This document shows, one piece after another, positions 1-6,938 of a DNA stretch of 13,277 nucleotides. Made by a program: the position numbers and the translations under genes. The stretch covers positions 1 to 13,277 of the forward strand of contig CAKQQG010000040.1 of the NCBI GenBank assembly GCA_934270705.1. Direction: 5' to 3'. Source of the stretch: an uncultured Oxalobacter sp. (GTDB taxonomy: Bacteria; Pseudomonadota; Gammaproteobacteria; Burkholderiales; Burkholderiaceae_D). The first letter of the stretch is position 1, and each line of letters begins with the position of its first letter. The notes below the pieces were generated by a model. It searched no databases, had not been told where the DNA came from, and worked only from the letters and a program-made list of their open reading frames with translations.

Positions 1-1443
1 CAGCTGATCGCGGCGCGTAACGTCGAAAAGGAAAAATTCAGTACGCCGGTCGTTTCCAATATCGACTGGCTGATACCGGCGTTGCAGGCGTATTTATCGA
101 CGGATGCCATCGATGGCTGGCTGTACCGCCGCAACCGGGATGGTGTCCTGTTGCCATGGCTGATCGAAAGTATCGAATATGTGCCGCGGGAAGAGGGCAT
201 ACCGGGATTGCCCTATGTCTGTATCCAGTTACTGGCCAATACGATCGCCGCGACGGGGTATGTCGATAACGCCGCGCCGGATCAGTGGCGCAGCGGTATG
301 ACGAGCGCCATCCTGTTTTACCAGCGTGAAATGGGAAAACTCTCCATTCCGGAATTGCTGGCGAGAAAAGGCTATTACAAGGAATGCCCGGAATTCAAGG
401 AAGAATACGAAAAACACAGGAGCGATTTCGCCAATTACCAGCCGTTTTACGGAAAACAGTTCCGTGCGAAAAATTCGGGTTTTCTGATCAGCGAAGGAGA
501 AAACCGCCTGGTCAAGAATCTGGAATTTTTCAGGATTTCCGCAGGGACTTCGGTCAAGTGCGTCAACGACGAGGAAATCATCGAACGCCGTATCGAAACG
601 CACTCGAACAAGAAAACCATCGTCAATGCGACATCCGGCGAGATTCCGATCCATTGCTATCTGCATATGTTCCATCTGGAACTGCACCAGAATTGCTGGA
701 TACACGTCCAGAATCTGGAAGAATACCAGTACAGGCCGGAACTGAAGACCAAGCTGATTCTGCCACCGGAGCACCGCAAACTGATCGATATCCTGACGGC
801 ACATTCCGATATTCTGACGGATGACATTATCGAGGGTAAATCGGGTGGGACGACCATTCTGTGTATGGGGGCAGCCGGTCTGGGCAAGACGCTGACGGCC
901 GAAGTCTATTCCGAAGTCGTCGGCAAACCCCTGTACCGTGTGCATTCGGGGCAACTGGGAACGTCTGCGGAAAGCGTCGAGGCGGCACTATCTTCTGTCT
1001 TGCGACGTGCCGCACGCTGGGATTCGATCTTGCTGATCGATGAAGCGGACGTGTATATCCGCCGACGTGACAATGATTTGCAGCACAATGCGATTGTGGC
1101 GGAATTTCTCCGGACACTGGAATATTTCGATGGTCTTCTTTTCATGACGACGAATCGTGTCGATGATGTGGACGATGCGATTCTTTCGCGCTGTATCGCC
1201 GTGATCCGTTACGAAGTACCGCCGAAAGAAGATGCGATACGTCTGTGGAAATCCCTGTCGGAACAGTTCCAGGTCAAACTTTCGGACGAGCTGATCGCCG
1301 ATCTGGTACGCGATTTTCCGGATTCGACAGGCCGCGATATCAAGGAATTGCTGAAATTGACCAGCCGTCTGTGCAACAGTTGCAATGAACCGGTCTCGCT
1401 GGAAGCCTTCCACCAGTGCGCCGTATTCAGAGGAAGACGATAA
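1..1443 (+). CDS. AAA+ family ATPase, C-terminal 480 residues (5' end outside window)
   Basis: The reading frame is open from the first base, so the start lies outside the window. A TTG at 82 is possible but nothing supports it. In the 480 visible residues, a C-terminal classical AAA+ module follows a long N-terminal region I do not recognise. The module has Walker A GAAGLGKT (visible residues 290-297), Walker B LLIDEAD (344-350), a sensor-1 Asn in FMTTNR (N385) and an arginine-finger-like R397 in AILSR. The N-terminal half is rich in charged and aromatic residues, with no signal peptide or membrane segment. AAA+ proteins of this kind use ATP to remodel or unfold a partner; no substrate can be named here. 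The layout (variable N-terminus plus one AAA module) fits a stand-alone remodelling ATPase. A partner gene, if any, would be upstream. It converges on the MBL gene and ends 16 bp before a strong terminator. Sure of AAA+; role unknown. Confidence 0.85.
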   Translation, partial: QLIAARNVEKEKFSTPVVSNIDWLIPALQAYLSTDAIDGWLYRRNRDGVLLPWLIESIEYVPREEGIPGLPYVCIQLLANTIAATGYVDNAAPDQWRSGMTSAILFYQREMGKLSIPELLARKGYYKECPEFKEEYEKHRSDFANYQPFYGKQFRAKNSGFLISEGENRLVKNLEFFRISAGTSVKCVNDEEIIERRIETHSNKKTIVNATSGEIPIHCYLHMFHLELHQNCWIHVQNLEEYQYRPELKTKLILPPEHRKLIDILTAHSDILTDDIIEGKSGGTTILCMGAAGLGKTLTAEVYSEVVGKPLYRVHSGQLGTSAESVEAALSSVLRRAARWDSILLIDEADVYIRRRDNDLQHNAIVAEFLRTLEYFDGLLFMTTNRVDDVDDAILSRCIAVIRYEVPPKEDAIRLWKSLSEQFQVKLSDELIADLVRDFPDSTGRDIKELLKLTSRLCNSCNEPVSLEAFHQCAVFRGRR

Positions 1444-1459
1444 AAACAGCGAAAGTAAC

Positions 1460-1487
1460 AAAAAAGCCAGCGTATGCTGGCTTTTTT
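1460..1487. terminator. Bidirectional rho-independent terminator between convergent genes
   Basis: The stem GCCAGC/GCTGGC (1466-1471 with 1476-1481) has a GTAT loop. It is flanked by AAAAAA on the left and TTTTTT on the right, so the inverted repeat is perfect over at least 12 bp per arm. A U-tract is present on either strand. On the plus strand it lies 16 bp after the AAA+ stop codon. On the minus strand it would end the MBL transcript about 170 nt after its stop. Confidence 0.9.
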
Positions 1488-1492
1488 GTTGT

Positions 1493-1634
1493 TGGAAGGG
1501 ATTCCGTGCCGGAAATATAAATCGGCTGCGACAAGGATTCAGCCATTTATATGTTACAGGTCGTTATCTGAAGCCGTTCCGGAAAGCATGAGAGTGATAA
1601 ACGTTCAGTTTGCCATCCGGCACGGAATTTTCCA
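1493..1634 (-). other. Predicted three-way-junction RNA fold in the 3' UTR of the MBL gene
   Basis: A perfect 13-bp inverted repeat (ATTCCGTGCCGGA at 1501-1513, complement at 1616-1628) is extended outward by TGGAA/TTCCA (1493-1497 with 1630-1634) across a small internal loop. Inside are two local hairpins. The first pairs ATATAAAT-GGCTG with CAGCC-ATTTATAT (1515-1528 with 1540-1552, one bulged C). The second pairs CGTTATC with GATAAACG (1562-1568 with 1596-1603, one bulged A). Together they make a closed three-way junction. The minus strand is preferred because the element then sits between the MBL stop and its terminator; a plus-strand transcript would first have to read through the terminator. 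No convincing ORF is present. It could also be the footprint of a small inverted-repeat element, but I see no target-site duplication. Confidence 0.4.
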
Positions 1635-1655
1635 CAAGCTTTTGCACCTCCGTCA

Positions 1656-2600
1656 TCAGGAACAGCCACAGCCACAGGTATGCTGCCGACACATCGGATA
1701 ATCACCTTCCTGTTGTCTCGGCAGTTCACCCAGATCGATGACGGTACCGGTATGTCCGAATGTGACGATATCGCCCAGATAGTCTTTCATCTGCTGCATG
1801 GCATTGTCACCGGTACAGTGGCAGGGAATGAGGAAATCCATATTCCAGCTCTTCATGGCTTCGAGTGTCTTGTCCATCCGTTCTTTCGAGGCGCGGATCA
1901 GATGCATGCCGCCAACGATACCGGAGATTTTTTCGATGCCGCTGACCTGACGGATATAGTTGACCGTGTTGACGATACCGGAATGGCAGCACCCCAGAAG
2001 GATGACCAGCCCCTTGTCCGTTTCGAACCACATCGACATGTCGTCTGATACGGGATCGGGTTTGCGAGCCTCGATGTCCAGAAAAAGCGCGTCGCCCACA
2101 TCCTCGAAAGTCGTCAGGCGTGGGACCGGACCCGTAATGGCCACGCCCGGCAACAAATAAAGCGGTTTGTCGAGAACGTGTTTTTGTTCCGGCGGGAGTG
2201 TCTCGAAAATCTTTTTGGCACTGGGAGGAGGGGACCAGTTCAGGGCCTGTTCACCGGGGCGGCAACAGAAACGATCCGCATCGATATTGCGTCCGCAATA
2301 CATCGGTGCATTGGGATTGATGGCATAAAAATCGGCCAGATTGTCCGTATGGTCATCATGACCATGACTCAGTACCAGTACTTCCGCATCGGCCAGATTG
2401 ATGCCGAGGCGTTCGGAATTTTTCAGAATGACATCCTTTTGACCGGTATCGAAAAGAATGCGCCGGTCACGAATCCTGATCCAGGCAGCAAAACCATGCA
2501 CACATTCAAGGCCTTCTCCAGCCTTGTTGTCGACGAGCAGCGTAATGTTCGATGGCTGTTGGCTGCAACCGGACTGTTTTTCATTTGTTGCGTTTGACAT
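1656..2600 (-). CDS. Metallo-beta-lactamase-fold hydrolase (COG1237-like)
   Basis: This is a 314-residue cytoplasmic protein starting at ATG 2600. A GTG at 2633 would add 11 residues but lacks a better ribosome site; GGA precedes the chosen ATG by about 10 nt. Metal-binding motifs of the MBL fold are clear: HGHDDH (79-84), GCCH (203-206), GGMH (230-233), PCHCTG (259-264) and GHTG (282-285). The order, and especially GCCHSGIVNTV, resembles the family loosely annotated as dihydropterin-ribofuranosylaminobenzene-phosphate synthase-like hydrolases (COG1237), whose substrates are mostly unknown. Unusual points are Cys102/112/113 and a C-terminal tail with C304, C309, C311 and C313 after the last fold motif. 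The gene stands alone on the minus strand, facing the AAA+ gene. The fold is certain; the substrate is not. Confidence 0.85.
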   Translation of the reverse strand: MSNATNEKQSGCSQQPSNITLLVDNKAGEGLECVHGFAAWIRIRDRRILFDTGQKDVILKNSERLGINLADAEVLVLSHGHDDHTDNLADFYAINPNAPMYCGRNIDADRFCCRPGEQALNWSPPPSAKKIFETLPPEQKHVLDKPLYLLPGVAITGPVPRLTTFEDVGDALFLDIEARKPDPVSDDMSMWFETDKGLVILLGCCHSGIVNTVNYIRQVSGIEKISGIVGGMHLIRASKERMDKTLEAMKSWNMDFLIPCHCTGDNAMQQMKDYLGDIVTFGHTGTVIDLGELPRQQEGDYPMCRQHTCGCGCS

Positions 2601-2940
2601 GATGGTTGTTCCGTTAAAGTAAAGCCATACCACTTCGGAACATCATTTTATCCATGAAAGTCAAATATCTTCAACGATTATTTTAAAAGATAATAACTTG
2701 TTTAAAATCAATGCATTGTAAATGTTTTTTAAATGGTTTTCATCCAGTACGCCGCATTTTTTCATGCCATATGGATATTGTTTGGCAGTATTTGGCAGTA
2801 ATTTGGCAGCATATGGAATAATTGATGGAAGGAATGGGATATTTCGCCGTAGAAAAACGGTTCTGGCACGGGTTTGGGGGCGGTACTCTTGTATCGGTAA
2901 TGATGGAGATGACGCTTTCATTCATCGGGTGCAATAGGTA
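2601..2940. other. AT-rich intergenic region upstream of the MBL gene
   Basis: About 340 bp lie between the MBL start and the frc terminator. The part from 2640 to 2830 is clearly more AT-rich than the surrounding genes and must hold the MBL promoter on the minus strand. I could not settle on one -35/-10 pair: TTGATT- and TTTACA-like boxes occur near 2700-2725 with poor spacing to AT-rich -10 candidates. A triple repeat lies at 2781-2809. Short ORFs on both strands look non-coding. Confidence 0.5.
2781..2809. repeat. Three direct copies of TTTGGCAG, helically phased
   Basis: TTTGGCAG occurs at 2781-2788, 2791-2798 and 2802-2809, with start-to-start spacing of 10 and 11 bp, so all copies face the same side of the helix. 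The array is bracketed by CCATATGG (2767-2774) and CATATGG (2810-2816). This is typical of an operator bound cooperatively by a regulator, or a small iteron set. The MBL start is about 180 bp away. The binding protein is unknown. Confidence 0.55.
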
Positions 2941-2970
2941 ATAAAAAATGGCGCTCCGGAGAGCGCCATT
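2941..2970 (-). terminator. Rho-independent terminator of frc
   Basis: Read on the minus strand, the stem AATGGCGCTC/GAGCGCCATT with a TCCG loop (2947-2970) runs straight into a T-tract (ATTTTTTAT). It starts 21 bp after the frc stop. The plus strand has no T-tract here, so it serves frc only. Confidence 0.88.
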
Positions 2971-2991
2971 TCCTTGATGGAACCAGATCGA

Positions 2992-4278
2992 TCAAACTAC
3001 ATGTTTTGCATGCAGATCCTTGATCTTGGCTTCGTCGCAGCCCAGTTCTCTCAGGATTTCGTCGGTATGTTCACCCAGCAGCGGAGCACGGGTGATGTCC
3101 GGTTTGAATCCGGAGAACTTGAACGGAGCGCCGACGGTCAGGTGGTTACCACGAACTTCGTCGACAACTTCAACAACCGTACCGACTTTACGCAGGGACG
3201 GATCATGAGCCAGTTCTTTCAGGGACATAACCGGACCGCATGGAATGCCGTACTGGGCAGCCCATTCGGTAACTTCGAATTTGTCCTTGTCAGCGAACTT
3301 GGTTTCGATGAAGGAGAAGATGTCCATCAGCTTGTCGACACGACCTTCGAAGGTGTTGTAGTTCGGGTCGTCTTTCCATTCCGGCTTGTCGATCATGTCG
3401 CAGATCTGTGGCCACATGTTGGCAGCGATGGTGAAGTAAACGTAGGAGTCGGCATCGGTTTCCCAACCTTTGCACTTCAGCATCCAGCCTGGCTGGCCGC
3501 CACCACCTGCGTTACCGCCACGTGGTACGGAGTGGATGTTTTCGAAGGACAGCGGGTTGCCGTCTCTGTCGAAAGCGAAGTTCGGCTGAGCCTGCGGGTA
3601 TTCAGCCAGAATGCCGGTTCTTTCCAGACGCTGCTGGTCACGCAGTTTGATACGGCACAGGTTCAGAACGGCGTCCTGCATAGCGACGGCGACTTTCTGA
3701 CCACGGCCGGTCTTGTGACGCATTTCCAGAGCGGCCAGAATACCGATCAGCAGGTGCATACCGGAGTTGGTGTCACCCAGAGCGGCGCCGGAAACAGTCG
3801 GAGGACCATCCCAGAAACCGGTGGTTGCAGCTGCACCGCCGGAGCACTGTGCAACGTTTTCATAAACTTTCAGGTGTTCGTTGGCGTGGCCTTCTGCATA
3901 ACCCTTGACGGAAGCCAGAATGACGCGTGGGTTCAGTTCCTGGATGCGTTCCCAGGTGAAGCCCATACGATCCAGTGCGCCAGGACCAAAGTTTTCGACC
4001 ATGACGTCGGAACGCTTGATCATGGTTTCCAGCAGTTCCTTGCCTTCCGGGGTCTTCATGTCCAGTTCAATCGAACGCTTGTTGCAGTTGAACATCGTGA
4101 AGTACAGGGAGTCAACGTTTGGTTTGTCTCTCAGCCAGCCACGAGTCATGTCGCCGGAACCGCGACGTTCGATCTTGATGACGTTTGCGCCCAGGAAACC
4201 CATCATCTGCGTACAGGCAGGACCCGCCTGAACGTGGGTAAAGTCGAGCACGTTAATTCCATCTAATGGTTTAGTCAT
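2992..4278 (-). CDS. frc: Formyl-CoA:oxalate CoA-transferase
   Basis: This class III CoA-transferase (EC 2.8.3.16) moves CoA from formyl-CoA to oxalate, making oxalyl-CoA for oxalyl-CoA decarboxylase in the cytoplasm. The protein is 428 residues, the usual length, and resembles the O. formigenes enzyme almost throughout. Key residues are present: Gln17, Trp48, catalytic Asp169 (in [10 protein letters not shown]) and the mobile glycine loop GGGGQ (258-262). The start is ATG 4278, with AAGGA about 11 nt upstream and a GAGA closer in. Codon choice looks strongly optimised (CTG, CGT, AAC and GAC dominate), as expected for one of the most abundant proteins of an oxalate specialist. It has its own promoter, a leader of about 170 nt and a strong terminator, so it is probably monocistronic. 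No oxc gene is nearby, which matches what I recall of the two genes being unlinked in Oxalobacter. Confidence 0.98.
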   Translation of the reverse strand: MTKPLDGINVLDFTHVQAGPACTQMMGFLGANVIKIERRGSGDMTRGWLRDKPNVDSLYFTMFNCNKRSIELDMKTPEGKELLETMIKRSDVMVENFGPGALDRMGFTWERIQELNPRVILASVKGYAEGHANEHLKVYENVAQCSGGAAATTGFWDGPPTVSGAALGDTNSGMHLLIGILAALEMRHKTGRGQKVAVAMQDAVLNLCRIKLRDQQRLERTGILAEYPQAQPNFAFDRDGNPLSFENIHSVPRGGNAGGGGQPGWMLKCKGWETDADSYVYFTIAANMWPQICDMIDKPEWKDDPNYNTFEGRVDKLMDIFSFIETKFADKDKFEVTEWAAQYGIPCGPVMSLKELAHDPSLRKVGTVVEVVDEVRGNHLTVGAPFKFSGFKPDITRAPLLGEHTDEILRELGCDEAKIKDLHAKHVV

Positions 4279-4451
4279 AATTTCTCATTTCCTTGTCGTT
4301 GGTACAACTTTTGGTTTTGTTCTCCCTGGTCGTATCTCCCTTGGGAGGCGCCCAAAAAGAAAAAGTTCACCCTAAAAGGGCTGAAGGTACTAACTTTGGA
4401 TTGCTAACACTTCGCATAACATCTCAAAATGAAGCAAGCTTTATGTATAGC
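4279..4451 (-). promoter_or_regulatory. Long frc leader with repeated AGGGAGA and short hairpins
   Basis: If the promoter at 4458-4485 is right, frc has a 5' UTR of about 170 nt. Read on the minus strand it contains a palindrome CCCTTTTAGGG (4370-4380), a U-rich stretch, and the dyad CTCCCAAGGGAG (4336-4347). It also has two direct copies of AGGGAGA, at 4335-4341 and 4321-4327, starting 14 nt apart. AGGGAG is Shine-Dalgarno-like but no start codon follows at a useful distance. The region may influence mRNA stability or translation; no known riboswitch class is recognised. Confidence 0.35.
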
Positions 4452-4457
4452 CCCTAT

Positions 4458-4485
4458 ATTTTACTCGATAAGCCATTTAAATCAA
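4458..4485 (-). promoter_or_regulatory. Probable sigma70-type frc promoter
   Basis: On the minus strand, TTGATT (4485-4480) is followed after 16 bp by TAAAAT (4463-4458), predicting a transcript start near 4451. It sits just after the regulator's stop codon, in a locally AT-rich stretch. No GG-N10-GC sigma54 promoter was found between the regulator and frc. Confidence 0.55.
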
Positions 4486-4500
4486 GTGCGTCTGTCATGT

Positions 4501-5868
4501 TTAATCCTGTCCGGATTCCTTGTCTGCCGATGTGTCGTTCAGCTCGGAAAGACGGCGGTAAAGCGTGCGTTCGCTGATACCCAGCATGGTGGCGAGTTTT
4601 TTTCGGTTGCCCCTGAAAGTGGCGAGTATTTGTTTCAGCCGTGTTTGCTCTGGCAAGGTATCCGAGGGTGTGGAGATGTTTCCTGACGCAACGTTTTCAG
4701 GGATCAAAAGGTGTTCTGGCCTGATTTCATTGTCGTCGCACAGCAGGCAGGCCCGTTCGAGGAAATTGCGCAATTCGCGGACATTGCCGGGGTACGGGTA
4801 GGTCTGCAGAAGGTACATGGCTTCATCGGAGACGTTCAGGTTGCGTTCGGGCGCCATCTTTTTCAGCAGGGATGTCACCAGCAGCGGTATGTCTTCCAGA
4901 CGATCACGCAGTGCAGGGACATGAATCGGGAAAATATCGAGCCGGTAGTAGAGATCTTTCCGGAACAGGCCGGCATCGGCTTTTTGTTTCAGGTCATGAC
5001 TGGTGGCAGAAATGATGCGGATGTCGGCACGGCGCGGGTCGGCAGAACCGGGACGACGGTAGGCACCGGTTTCCAGCAGGCGCAACAGTTTCGATTGCAT
5101 CGACAGGGGCAAGTCGCCGACTTCATCCAGGAACAGGGTTCCGCCGTCGGCGGCATCGACCAGTCCTTTTTTGGCAGAGCCGGTTCGTGAGAAAGCGCCT
5201 TTTTCCTGTCCGAACAGTTCGGTTTCGAAATGGGCTTCGGAGATACCCGAACAATCCACCACGATAAACGGTTTTGCGGCACGTTTTCCGGCGCGGTGGA
5301 TGGCTTGTGCCACCAGTTCTTTTCCGGTTCCGGATTCACCGTACAGCAAAATGCTGATGTCGGCGGATGCGGCTTTCCCGATCTGGTGCATCATATGCGC
5401 GAAACGGGGAGACTGGCCTTGCAGGCTGTTTCTTTCTGTGATGCCCTTGGCCATTTTGACCGGCTCGATTTTTTCCACGAAACAGGTGATTTCCCCGGAT
5501 TCGTTTTTGACGGGAGTCAGTTCGATGCTGACGTATTCCTCGCCGTTTGGGGTGTGGTGCATATGCAGGACGCGTTCCGTTTTGCCTGATCGCCGGCTTT
5601 TCGCCAGCGGACAGGTTTCGCCGGAACGGTCGCAGGGCATGTCGTAATTATGCGATACCGCATAACAGGTACGTCCGATGACCGAGGTCTGGGGATTGCA
5701 GTATTTCCGGAATGCCTGATTGACGGCGATGATCCGGTACCGGGTGTCGAAAAGGATATGCGGCTCGGTCTGTGCCTGGAGAAACGAAGCGAGTTCGGTA
5801 AACGACATGGCGGTCTGTCCTGTCGGTTTGGGGAAAGCGATACCGGTAATACTGCCATGATCGGCCAT
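4501..5868 (-). CDS. PAS / AAA+ / Fis-HTH regulator of the sigma54-activator (NtrC-like) family
   Basis: Numbers below count from a TTG at 5877, three codons upstream. An N-terminal PAS domain (about 30-140) is followed by a central AAA+ domain (about 150-385) and a Fis-type helix-turn-helix (about 413-445, GNRKKLATMLGISERTLYRRL). The AAA+ part has Walker A GESGTGKE (180-187), Walker B GGTLFLDEVGDLPL (245-258) and the LFRKDLYYRLDIF arginine-finger segment (304-316). There is no receiver domain, so input is probably the PAS, which carries Cys60, Cys71, Cys82 and Cys89 in a C-x10-C-x6-CP pattern suggesting redox or metal sensing. The GAFTGA loop reads GAFSRT (227-232). Starts at 5877, 5868 and 5808 are all possible; none has a strong ribosome site, and the one at 5808 still keeps the PAS intact. 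It lies directly upstream of frc on the same strand, a reasonable candidate regulator of oxalate use, though this is only inferred from position. Confidence 0.88.
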   Translation of the reverse strand: MADHGSITGIAFPKPTGQTAMSFTELASFLQAQTEPHILFDTRYRIIAVNQAFRKYCNPQTSVIGRTCYAVSHNYDMPCDRSGETCPLAKSRRSGKTERVLHMHHTPNGEEYVSIELTPVKNESGEITCFVEKIEPVKMAKGITERNSLQGQSPRFAHMMHQIGKAASADISILLYGESGTGKELVAQAIHRAGKRAAKPFIVVDCSGISEAHFETELFGQEKGAFSRTGSAKKGLVDAADGGTLFLDEVGDLPLSMQSKLLRLLETGAYRRPGSADPRRADIRIISATSHDLKQKADAGLFRKDLYYRLDIFPIHVPALRDRLEDIPLLVTSLLKKMAPERNLNVSDEAMYLLQTYPYPGNVRELRNFLERACLLCDDNEIRPEHLLIPENVASGNISTPSDTLPEQTRLKQILATFRGNRKKLATMLGISERTLYRRLSELNDTSADKESGQD

Positions 5869-5906
5869 TGTTGCCAAGACCGGGATATTTGTGGCAGGGA
5901 TGGGGA

Positions 5907-5941
5907 AAAACGAAGTCTTTCCGGCAACGGTTGCCGGAAAG
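5907..5941 (-). terminator. Probable terminator of the alpha/beta-hydrolase gene
   Basis: A near-perfect palindrome, CTTTCCGGCAA/TTGCCGGAAAG (5917-5927 with 5931-5941), starts 14 bp beyond the hydrolase stop. On the minus strand a TTTTT run begins about six bases after the stem, so termination may be only partial, leaving some readthrough into the regulator gene. Confidence 0.6.
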
Positions 5942-5954
5942 AACGATATACGGA

Positions 5955-6710
5955 TTATTGCGGTCTGTTCGGGGAGCGGTCGAGGTAGAAGCGAATGGCT
6001 TTTTCCACGACATGGGGATGGATGACGTGTCGTCCGTGAAATTCCAGAAATTCCACATCGTAACCGGCTTTTTTCAGTTCGTGATAATGATACAGTCCAC
6101 TGGTGTCCATCGGCAGTTGTTCGTCTTCCGGGCTGTGTGCGATGAAAACGAGTGGGCGGCCACGCGGAACATACAGGTTCATGAAGCCGCCGGAAAGGGC
6201 GATGACATGGGAAACGGTTTCACCATTGGACAGGCCGATCGACAGGGAATAGCTGGCACCGTCGGAGAAACCGCAAAAGCCGAAATGGTTTTTGTCGAGA
6301 TCGAAATGGGAATTGACTTTGGCCAGTGCCATTTCCAGTCTTTCCAGATCGGGGCCGTTGCCGCCGATGGTCAGATCCCATGTCGGATAAGTCGATTGCG
6401 GCAGCATCAGCAGAAAACCGTTTTTTTCTGCATGTTCCCTGAAAAAGGGAAGCACCTTTTCGGCGCTGCCGCCGGCGCCATGGAACATGACGAGCAGCTT
6501 GACCGGTTTGCCGGTATCCAGTGTTTCCGGAACGAGGAGAAGCGTATCGCGCTCACCTTCCTGTCCGAGCGGGACATTCAGGGAATGCATCCCGGGTGGC
6601 AACGGCGGCTGGTCGGGAGTTTTGAACTGGAACGTCAGATGTCCGAGAATGGACGGCGGCATCATGGAAAAGTCGAATTCATGCAGATTGGTCGGAAAAT
6701 TGCTTTTCAT
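5955..6710 (-). CDS. Alpha/beta-hydrolase (phospholipase/carboxylesterase-like serine esterase)
   Basis: This is a 251-residue soluble protein from ATG 6710, which has GGA about 10 nt upstream. A start at 6785 would add 25 poorly conserved-looking residues. The fold's landmarks are present: oxyanion-hole motif FHGAGG (76-81), nucleophile elbow GFSDG with Ser149, a likely acid Asp196 in HSPEDEQLP, and a late histidine, His228, in HGRHVIHP. This resembles the dienelactone-hydrolase, phospholipase/carboxylesterase and feruloyl-esterase/PHB-depolymerase group. There is no signal peptide, so an intracellular substrate is likely. The substrate cannot be read from sequence. It precedes the regulator on the same strand with a hairpin between them. 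Confidence 0.8.
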   Translation of the reverse strand: MKSNFPTNLHEFDFSMMPPSILGHLTFQFKTPDQPPLPPGMHSLNVPLGQEGERDTLLLVPETLDTGKPVKLLVMFHGAGGSAEKVLPFFREHAEKNGFLLMLPQSTYPTWDLTIGGNGPDLERLEMALAKVNSHFDLDKNHFGFCGFSDGASYSLSIGLSNGETVSHVIALSGGFMNLYVPRGRPLVFIAHSPEDEQLPMDTSGLYHYHELKKAGYDVEFLEFHGRHVIHPHVVEKAIRFYLDRSPNRPQ

Positions 6711-6938
6711 GTTGTCAAGTCCGGTTAGGCGTTTTGGGAAACCGTTGCGGCTATGGTAACGGTATGTGGTGTATCGAATCAGCACTTTACCATCATTATC
6801 GCTGAATCGTGACGATGTCCGGCAAGAAATCGGCGTTTTGCATGGTTTTCATGGTGCATTGCAGGCAAAGACCCTATTTTCCGATACCTTGAAAGGCCAG
6901 GGAGATGAAGGTTGACAAAGCCGCAGGACCAAAAGTGT

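Noticed and set aside
1501..1628. A small inverted-repeat transposable element (MITE-like)
   Set aside because: The ends are inverted repeats, but I see no target-site duplication and only one copy in the window; the RNA-fold reading explains the inner hairpins better.
2794..2807. GG-N10-GC (sigma54-like) spacing on the plus strand within the TTTGGCAG repeats, followed by a 38-codon frame from 2825 to 2941
   Set aside because: The match arises from the repeats themselves and departs from the consensus elsewhere. The predicted transcript start would fall almost on the ATG, and the small frame has no recognisable content.
2661..2921. 86-codon minus-strand frame in the AT-rich gap
   Set aside because: The frame runs through the repeat array, has no ribosome site, and its product shows no domain or plausible composition.
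2974..4266. 430-codon open frame on the plus strand, antisense to the whole frc gene
   Set aside because: It is a by-product of the strong codon bias of frc, which removes stop codons from the opposite strand. The product has no family features, and frc is certain.
5868..6728. 286-codon plus-strand frame
   Set aside because: It lies antisense to the alpha/beta-hydrolase, which has a full set of catalytic motifs, and crosses the terminator hairpin.
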